Assembly (NCBI GenBank): GCA_023412845.1
Contig: JAEZRH010000012.1
Location: 1 to 11,662 of the forward strand
Reading direction: 5' to 3'
DNA from: Bacillota bacterium
GTDB lineage: Bacteria > Bacillota > Clostridia > Oscillospirales > Acutalibacteraceae
DNA length: 11,662 bases
The number at the start of each line of letters is the position of its first letter. Within the stretch, counting starts at the first letter, position 1. The position numbers and the translations under genes were made by a program. Of the stretch, positions 7,078 to 11,662 are shown piece after piece. The notes under the pieces were generated by a model. That model worked only from the letters and a program-made list of their open reading frames with translations. It was not told the origin of the DNA and did no database searches.

Positions 7078-7091
7078 CAATCCATGAGAGG

Positions 7092-7152
7092 AAAAGCTCC
7101 CTGCCGGAACAGAACGCGCGTCTGGACGCGTTCTGAACGGCAGGGAGCTTTT
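7092..7152 (+). terminator. Strong rho-independent terminator after the hydrogenase operon
   Basis: A 15-bp stem (7092-7106 with 7138-7152, core AGCTCCCTGCCG/CGGCAGGGAGCT) encloses a second stem (CAGAACGCG 7110-7118 with CGCGTTCTG 7127-7135) and ends in TTTTTATT. It lies between convergent genes. The opposite strand also has a short T run (TTTT) after the stem, so it may stop transcription from both sides. Confidence 0.92.
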
Positions 7153-7201
7153 TATTCGGCTGAGGCGACGGGCGGATTTGCCGGAATCATGCGAAAGGCG
7201 G

Positions 7202-7771
7202 TTACGGCTTATTGTTCTTCAGGTTTTGCATATCATATTGCTTTCCGCACTGCGGGCATTTTCCGGTCCTGTCGAGCTTTTGGCCGCATTCGCAGACATA
7301 GCCGGAAATGCGGGCCGGATTTCCGACGACCAAAGCATGCGGGGGAATGTCTTTCGTGACGACGCTTCCGCAGCCCACCATGCAGTATTCGCCAAGGGTC
7401 CGGCCACAGACGATGGTCGCGTTCGCCCCGATGGACGCGCCGCGCCTGATCAGCGTACGATATACTTTCCAGCTGTCCCCGCTGAAGGCGCGCGGATAAA
7501 AATCATTCGTAAAAGTAGCGTTCGGCCCTACGAACACGTCGTCCTCGATCACCACGCCATGGTAGACGGAGACCCCGTTCTGAATTTTACAGCGGTCGCC
7601 GATGACCACGTCAAAATCGATGTACGTATCCTTGCTGATAATGCAGTCCTCGCCGATCGAAGAATTTTCCCTGATCTGGCTGTTGATCCAGACTTTCGTC
7701 CCGTCTCCGATCTTGGCTCCGTCGGAAACATGCGCGCTGGGGTGGATAAAAACCTTCGCCACGGCGGTCAC
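7202..7771 (-). CDS. wbpD: WbpD-like N-acetyltransferase for UDP-3-amino-GlcNAc-uronic acid
   Basis: 189 residues, starting at a GTG that overlaps the stop of the upstream gene (GTGA, 4 nt), so translation is coupled. Residues about 8-155 are left-handed beta-helix hexapeptide repeats (for example IGDGTKVWINSQI, IGANATIVCG, VGNPAR), the fold of trimeric acyltransferases. Length matches WbpD/WlbB (about 190). These enzymes use acetyl-CoA to acetylate the 3-amino group of UDP-2-acetamido-3-amino-glucuronic acid, after the aminotransferase and dehydrogenase encoded just upstream. The C-terminal tail has four cysteines (C160, C162, C172, C175) spaced like a small zinc ribbon, an addition found in some relatives. 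It is the last gene of its operon. The exact sugar substrate is inferred from the neighbours. Confidence 0.8.
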   Translation of the reverse strand: MTAVAKVFIHPSAHVSDGAKIGDGTKVWINSQIRENSSIGEDCIISKDTYIDFDVVIGDRCKIQNGVSVYHGVVIEDDVFVGPNATFTNDFYPRAFSGDSWKVYRTLIRRGASIGANATIVCGRTLGEYCMVGCGSVVTKDIPPHALVVGNPARISGYVCECGQKLDRTGKCPQCGKQYDMQNLKNNKP

Positions 7772-8736
7772 CCCTTCCCCTTGAGGGCCGCTTCCCGGAT
7801 CGCGGAAGCCACCCGGATTGCGTACGCCGACGGCTTGCCGCCGGTAACCGGCTCCGCGCCGTTTTGGATGCAGTCGGCGAATGTGAGCAGTTCTTTGCGC
7901 AGGGGCTCGAAAGAAGGGACCATCACTTTTTCAACGATACTCTCCTGCTTATACAGCTGGGTTTGATTCGGCTCATGCGTATAGCTTGTCCTTCTTGAGA
8001 TCTGCAGGTTGTGCGTCAGCAGATCCGCATGGATAAATCCGTTTTTGGCGTGAATATCCAGCGTCCTGATTTTATCTTCGGTGATCCGGCTGGCCGTTAT
8101 GGAGCCCATCACGCCGTTTTCAAATTCGATGAGCGCCTGAACATAGTCCAGCTTGTCACCGCTGACTACGATATTTCCCTGAGCGCTCAGCCGTCTGATT
8201 GTGCCGCAGCCCAACCCGTTGCATAAAATGTCGATATCGTGGATCATCAGGTCGGAAATGACGTCCGCGTCGGAGATCCGGGGACTGTAGGGGCTGCACC
8301 TGTGGATATCGACCGCAACCATTTTTTCGTTGCAAAGAATATTCTGAAGCTCCATGACGACGGGGTTGTACCGTTCCACATGCCCGACCATAAGGACCTT
8401 TCCCGCCGAGCGGAACGCCTCGTCGATTCTCTGCGCGTCGTCAAAGTCCAGCGTCAGCGGCTTTTCCACCAGGGCGTTGACGCCCTTGGCCGCCGCCTTC
8501 AGCGCGATCTCGTAATGCAGGGACGACGGTACGGCAATCACGGCGGCATCCACGCTGTCAAGCAGCTCGTCTACCGACTCCGCCGCTTTTACGCGGTATT
8601 TCCGGGAAAAGGAAGCGGCCGTTTCCGCATTGGCGTCATAAATTGCCGCAAGCTTGAAATTCGTCCTTTCCTCGCTCAGGATCCGGACATGGTTCTTGCC
8701 CATGTTTCCGGTGCCGATCACTCCTATTTTTATCAT
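7768..8736 (-). CDS. wbpB: WbpB/WlbA-like Gfo/Idh/MocA dehydrogenase (UDP-GlcNAc-uronate 3-dehydrogenase)
   Basis: 322 residues with an AAGGGAAGG ribosome site upstream. The N-terminal Rossmann fold shows IGTGNMG (7-13). EKP at 91-93 is the family's conserved cofactor and catalytic motif, and MIHDIDI around 164-170 carries the conserved catalytic-site histidine and aspartates. GHVERYNPV (118-126) is typical of the WlbA/WbpB subgroup. Proteins of this group oxidise C3 of UDP-N-acetylglucosaminuronic acid with NAD, giving the 3-keto sugar for the aminotransferase. It lies 24 nt after the aminotransferase gene and overlaps the acetyltransferase gene by 4 nt. Other sugar oxidoreductases share the fold, so the substrate rests mostly on the operon. 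Confidence 0.82.
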   Translation of the reverse strand: MIKIGVIGTGNMGKNHVRILSEERTNFKLAAIYDANAETAASFSRKYRVKAAESVDELLDSVDAAVIAVPSSLHYEIALKAAAKGVNALVEKPLTLDFDDAQRIDEAFRSAGKVLMVGHVERYNPVVMELQNILCNEKMVAVDIHRCSPYSPRISDADVISDLMIHDIDILCNGLGCGTIRRLSAQGNIVVSGDKLDYVQALIEFENGVMGSITASRITEDKIRTLDIHAKNGFIHADLLTHNLQISRRTSYTHEPNQTQLYKQESIVEKVMVPSFEPLRKELLTFADCIQNGAEPVTGGKPSAYAIRVASAIREAALKGKG

Positions 8737-8760
8737 GCTCCCCGGGACCTTCCCTTTCGA

Positions 8761-9945
8761 TTATTCAAAACGGTTTGCGGCGTCGACAACATAACTGCGC
8801 TCTTCTTTGGTCAGTTCCGGGAACACAGGCAGGCACACGGTCTCGCCGCAGATCTTTTCAGCGACCGGAAGATCTCCCTTTTTGTATCCGAGATAGGCGA
8901 AAGCCTTCTGCAAATGGAGCGGAACCGGATAAAAGGCGGCGGATGCGACGCCCTTTTCCGCAAGGAAAGTCCCGAGCTTCTCCTTTTGCTTTGTCCGAAG
9001 CGCATACTGATGCCAGCACACTTTAACGTCCTTCGACGGATTCGGCGTCACGAATTTTCCGTGGTCGAGGTGGCTGTTGTAATACTCTGCGTTATCGGCG
9101 CGCCTTTGGTTAAATTCGTCCAGATGCTTCAGCTTGATATTCAGAATGGTCGCCTGGATCGCGTCCAGACGGGAGTTGTAGGCGATCATGTAATTGTAGT
9201 ATTTATACGGATTGTATAACGCGTCCGACGCGACCTCTTTGGCGAATTCATCTTTCACGCCCTCAACAAGCCAGCGGGCGTCGGCGCCGAGCCTGCCCCC
9301 CGCATGCTCGCGCAGGGCGCGGCAGATCAGCGCGTAATCGTCGTTGTCCGTCGTGATCATGCCGCCGTCGCCAAACGCGCCCAGATTCTTTGTCGGGAAA
9401 AATGAAAAGCAGCCAAAGTCTCCAAGCGCTCCGGTCTTTTTCCCCTTATACTCCGCGCCGATCGCCTGGCATGCGTCTTCGATCACTTTAAGCCCGTGCT
9501 TTTTTGCGATTGCGTTGAGCGCATCCATCTCGGCGGGATAGCCGAAAATATGCACGGGAAGGATCGCTTTTGTTCTGCCCGTGATTTTTGATTCCACGCT
9601 AGAGGGGTCGATATTGAACGAATCCTCCAGCACGTCGGCAAAAACCGGCACAGCGCCCACAAGCGCCACCGCCTCTGCCGTCGCGAAGAACGTGAACGGT
9701 GTCGTAATGACCTCGTCGCCCGGTTTGACGCCGCAGGCGCGAAGGGCTATCACCAGGGACTCGGTGCCGTTCCCGGTCGTAATCACATGCTTTACGCCCA
9801 AAAATTCAGCCATCTGATTTTCAAAATCGGCGACCGGCTTTCCCATTATGTACATGCCGCTTGCCATGCAGGCGTTTACCGCGGATTCCAGTTCCGCCTG
9901 CAAAGGCTTGTACTGACGCTTCAGGTCTAAAATTGGCACTTTCAT
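8761..9945 (-). CDS. wbpE: DegT/DnrJ/EryC1/StrS-family sugar aminotransferase (WbpE-like)
   Basis: 394 residues, usual length for the family, with a clear TAGGAGTG ribosome site 7 nt before the ATG. It is a PLP-dependent fold-type I aminotransferase: the PLP-binding lysine is K186 in FFPTKNLGAFGDGG, D157 in IEDACQAIG would contact the pyridine nitrogen, and TGNGTESL (57-64) is the phosphate-binding loop. WbpE/WlbC enzymes transfer an amino group from glutamate to the 3-keto group of the UDP-uronic acid. It is the first gene of a three-gene operon (aminotransferase, dehydrogenase, acetyltransferase), a complete set for the 3-acetamido group. The likely end use is a surface polysaccharide or glycan. 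Other StrS-type sugar aminotransferases cannot be excluded by sequence alone. Confidence 0.85.
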   Translation of the reverse strand: MKVPILDLKRQYKPLQAELESAVNACMASGMYIMGKPVADFENQMAEFLGVKHVITTGNGTESLVIALRACGVKPGDEVITTPFTFFATAEAVALVGAVPVFADVLEDSFNIDPSSVESKITGRTKAILPVHIFGYPAEMDALNAIAKKHGLKVIEDACQAIGAEYKGKKTGALGDFGCFSFFPTKNLGAFGDGGMITTDNDDYALICRALREHAGGRLGADARWLVEGVKDEFAKEVASDALYNPYKYYNYMIAYNSRLDAIQATILNIKLKHLDEFNQRRADNAEYYNSHLDHGKFVTPNPSKDVKVCWHQYALRTKQKEKLGTFLAEKGVASAAFYPVPLHLQKAFAYLGYKKGDLPVAEKICGETVCLPVFPELTKEERSYVVDAANRFE

Positions 9946-10032
9946 GTTCTTACACTCCTATTTCTGAAATTATATTTGATCTTCTCCTGCTGCGGAAGCG
10001 AAGTCCGTCATAAAGTTCCAAAAAGCCGTTCA

Positions 10033-10057
10033 GCGGTCCGCGGATCTGCGGAACCGC
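10033..10057 (-). other. GC-rich hairpin in the leader of the sugar-nucleotide operon
   Basis: GCGGTTCCGC pairs with GCGGACCGC (9 bp with one bulged T) on the - strand, between the likely promoter and the aminotransferase start. A second, overlapping pairing (CCG-CTGAA-CGG) is followed directly by CTTTTT. This could be a weak attenuator, or simply a chance GC-rich repeat; there is no leader peptide or known riboswitch that I recognise. Confidence 0.3.
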
Positions 10058-10089
10058 AAAAAAGGAGTAAAAAAACCAATTCTTACTAT

Positions 10090-10118
10090 ATCTTAACAAA
10101 ATTTGCTATTCGTGTAAA
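10090..10118 (-). promoter_or_regulatory. Likely promoter of the sugar-nucleotide operon
   Basis: On the - strand: TTTACA (10118-10113), 17-nt spacer, TAAGAT (10095-10090) preceded by TG (extended -10). The start would be near 10083, leaving a leader of about 138 nt before the aminotransferase. A TATAAT closer to the gene (9974-9969) has no good -35 box. Confidence 0.5.
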
Positions 10119-10173
10119 GGCTGTCTTTTTCAGGGTTCTGCAGCCTGTACGGCATCGTCGGGCCTTGCATCGC

Positions 10174-10794
10174 CTATATCTGTCTGATAAAATTCGTTGC
10201 CAGCCTGGGCTCCTGCTTCGGAGCGTCCAGCCCGGCCTTTTCGATCGACTTCAGCATCCATGCCATGTTCCTGCCCAGGGTCCGCATCGTCTGCAGTCCT
10301 TCCAAATCCTGACGCACTTCGTCCGGAGTGTTCCCATGGACCGAATTCCAGTACTGTGACGTCACGACAGGCATCCGGCTCATCATAAAATATTTGTTCA
10401 GCCGGTCAAAGGCCGCGCTTGCCCCTCCCCTGCGGCAGCTTACGACGCCGGCGGCCGGCTTGTTGGCCAGCGTCGCTGCTCCGCTGTAAAAGACCCGGTC
10501 CAGCACCGCGCACAGCGCTCCGTTCGGGCCGGCATAATAGACCGGCGAACCCACGATGATGCCGTCCGCCTGCTGCATCAGGCCAAGCAGCTCGTTGCAG
10601 ACATCGTCGGTGAACACGCATTTTCCAAGCCTTTCACACTGACCGCACGCGATACATCCGCGCACCGGTTTTGTCCCGATCCAGAACAGATCGGTTTCAA
10701 TGCCGTTTTCTTTCAGCGAAGCTGCCGCTTCCGAAAGAGCGGTATAGGTGCAGCCTGTTTTGTGCGGGCTGCCGTTGACCAACAGAACTTTCAT
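10174..10794 (-). CDS. Iron-sulfur flavoprotein-like NAD(P)H/FMN reductase (flavodoxin fold)
   Basis: 206 residues with ribosome site AAGGGG about 8 nt before the ATG. The start MKVLLVNGSPHKTGCT is the FMN phosphate-binding loop of the NADPH-dependent FMN reductase/flavodoxin family, and GSPVYYAGPNGALC (about 82-95) is the next flavin-contact loop. Residues 47-59 hold C47, C50, C53 and C59 (CX2CX2CX5C), the compact cysteine motif that binds a 4Fe-4S cluster in archaeal and clostridial iron-sulfur flavoproteins. Such proteins are cytoplasmic and move electrons between ferredoxin or NAD(P)H and FMN, sometimes in oxygen or peroxide defence; the actual partner here is unknown. It has its own promoter and no obvious operon partner. 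Family is sure; substrate is not known. Confidence 0.85.
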   Translation of the reverse strand: MKVLLVNGSPHKTGCTYTALSEAAASLKENGIETDLFWIGTKPVRGCIACGQCERLGKCVFTDDVCNELLGLMQQADGIIVGSPVYYAGPNGALCAVLDRVFYSGAATLANKPAAGVVSCRRGGASAAFDRLNKYFMMSRMPVVTSQYWNSVHGNTPDEVRQDLEGLQTMRTLGRNMAWMLKSIEKAGLDAPKQEPRLATNFIRQI

Positions 10795-10857
10795 GATTGA
10801 ATCCCCTTCCGATCAAAAATTGATTCTCGCTACCGTCTGATAACTTATACAGCCTAT

Positions 10858-10887
10858 ATTATATATCGATATCGGGCCGTGAAGCAA
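10858..10887 (-). promoter_or_regulatory. Likely promoter of the iron-sulfur flavoprotein gene
   Basis: On the - strand: TTGCTT (10887-10882), 18-nt spacer, perfect TATAAT (10863-10858). Transcription would begin near 10851, about 55 nt before the ATG. A small palindrome ATATCGATAT (10863-10872) touches the -10 box and could be a regulator contact. The rest of the 199-nt divergent gap shows no clear + strand promoter. Confidence 0.5.
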
Positions 10888-10993
10888 TCCTCTCCCCCGC
10901 TCAGGGTCTCCGCCACACTATCATATGAGATCAATATTCCTGTAAAACCCGGGAAATATAAAATTATGCTTCTTGAATAAGGAATCGTTTTAT

Positions 10994-11662
10994 ATGAAAA
11001 AGGGATTCGACCGCAACCGTCTCATCGTCATGTCGCTGGGGAATATCATCGGCTCAGGTATTTTCCTCGGGAGTTCGACCGTCATATCGGTCGCAGGCCC
11101 TGCCGCCGTCCTGTCTTACCTGATAGGCGGGATCATCATGGCCTTTGAAGTTATGTTCATCACGGAAATGTGCGTGATAAATCCGGCTCCTGGGGCTTTC
11201 AGGGTTCATGCTTCCGAAGTGTTCGGGCCCTGGATCGGCTTTGTAAACGGATGGATGTTCTGGTGCAGCGGCATTCTGGGGATGGCCAGCGAAGTGGTGG
11301 CCGCCGCGACCTTTGCCCGTTATTGGTTCCCCCAAACCCCGCTATGGATATTTTGCGTTGTTTTCGCCCTCGTCATGACCGGGATCAACCTGAACGATCT
11401 GAAAGGATTAAGCCGGATCGAGACCGTCCTGGCGTCTGTAAAGGTAATTGCATTGGTCCTGTTTATTTTATTGGGCGTCTTAAGTCTGTTTGGGCTCGTC
11501 GGCGGCGGCAGGACGATAAACAATCCGTTCTCATCGCCGGGCGGCTTTCTGCCTTACGGCGCAGGGGGGATTTTCGCTTCCATGATCATGGTGATGTTCT
11601 CATTCACCGGAACAGGGATCATCGGTCTGGCAATCGCGGATACCGAAAACCCGGAAAAAAAC
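10994..11662 (+). CDS. Amino-acid permease (APC superfamily), 3'-truncated
   Basis: Frame open from ATG 10994 to the right edge (223 residues), with AAGGAA (10979-10984) as ribosome site. It begins with a short cytoplasmic tail, then a run of hydrophobic segments, roughly 10-33, 37-60, 80-106, 116-133, 143-168 and 190-214, fitting TM1-TM6 of a 12-helix transporter. GNIIGSGIF (16-24) is the unwound substrate-binding part of TM1, and ADTENPEKN (215-223) is the conserved loop after TM6. It would import or exchange an amino acid using an ion gradient or a counter-substrate. In TM6 the usual G-x-E is G-T-G (FSFTGTGII), so the commonly conserved glutamate is missing. It is divergent from the flavoprotein gene. 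Substrate cannot be given. Confidence 0.85.
   Translation, partial: MKKGFDRNRLIVMSLGNIIGSGIFLGSSTVISVAGPAAVLSYLIGGIIMAFEVMFITEMCVINPAPGAFRVHASEVFGPWIGFVNGWMFWCSGILGMASEVVAAATFARYWFPQTPLWIFCVVFALVMTGINLNDLKGLSRIETVLASVKVIALVLFILLGVLSLFGLVGGGRTINNPFSSPGGFLPYGAGGIFASMIMVMFSFTGTGIIGLAIADTENPEKN

Noticed and set aside
5926..7080. Long open frame on the - strand opposite the hydrogenase gene
   Set aside because: It is a by-product of the GC-rich third-position bias of hydA, with no ribosome site or recognisable domain; hydA is complete on the other strand.
7178..9219. Long + strand open frames (7178-7966 and 8239-9219) across the sugar-nucleotide genes
   Set aside because: They run antisense to three well-recognised enzymes and contain no motifs.
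10093..10099. TTAACAA half of a Rex site in the aminotransferase promoter
   Set aside because: The opposite half-site is absent at the required spacing, and the bases are explained by the extended -10 box.

Overview
This window looks like a piece of chromosome from a strictly anaerobic, fermentative, fairly GC-rich member of the Clostridia (my guess is Oscillospirales/Ruminococcaceae-like). The basis is two different [FeFe]-hydrogenase proteins, a SpoIIE-type phosphatase fold, a Rex-like operator and Clostridia-style promoters and ribosome binding sites. The taxonomic guess is inference from gene content, not from a marker gene.

Left block, + strand (1-7152), a hydrogen-metabolism locus. It opens with the 3' part of a putative H2-sensing (group C-like) [FeFe]-hydrogenase carrying a 4Fe-4S and a PAS domain. 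A SpoIIE/PP2C-like phosphatase overlaps it by 4 nt. Next comes a 513-residue TnpB/Cas12-like protein whose RuvC-type catalytic aspartates appear to be replaced (Ser278 and Glu417), that is, a probable nuclease-dead TnpB homologue with no transposase partner. About 300 nt follow without a gene. They hold several strong hairpins (3236-3364), a 20-bp perfect palindrome of Rex-operator design (3400-3419) and a good promoter (3425-3453). That promoter drives two overlapping genes: a NuoF-iron-sulfur/GltD-like flavin oxidoreductase fusion and a complete multi-cluster [FeFe]-hydrogenase catalytic subunit, an arrangement matching the glutamate-synthase-linked (A2-type) hydrogenases. A large terminator (7092-7152) closes the block.

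Middle block, - strand (7202-9945), is a three-gene operon read right to left: a DegT/StrS aminotransferase (WbpE-like), a Gfo/Idh/MocA dehydrogenase (WbpB/WlbA-like) and a left-handed beta-helix N-acetyltransferase (WbpD-like). Together they would convert UDP-GlcNAc-uronic acid into UDP-2,3-diacetamido-glucuronic acid for a surface polysaccharide. The 6-dehydrogenase and any epimerase are not in the window.

Right block (10174-11662): a flavodoxin-fold iron-sulfur flavoprotein on the - strand, and a divergent, right-truncated amino-acid permease on the + strand.

The most interesting idea is that the hydrogenase operon may be under layered control: H2/redox sensing by the sensor hydrogenase plus phosphatase, NADH/NAD+ sensing through Rex, and a TldR-like (nuclease-dead, possibly RNA-guided) DNA-binding protein encoded directly upstream of the structured RNA region and the promoter. 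The catalytic-residue losses and RNA hairpins can be read in the sequence. The RNA-guided regulatory role is inference, and no guide-target match could be found by eye.
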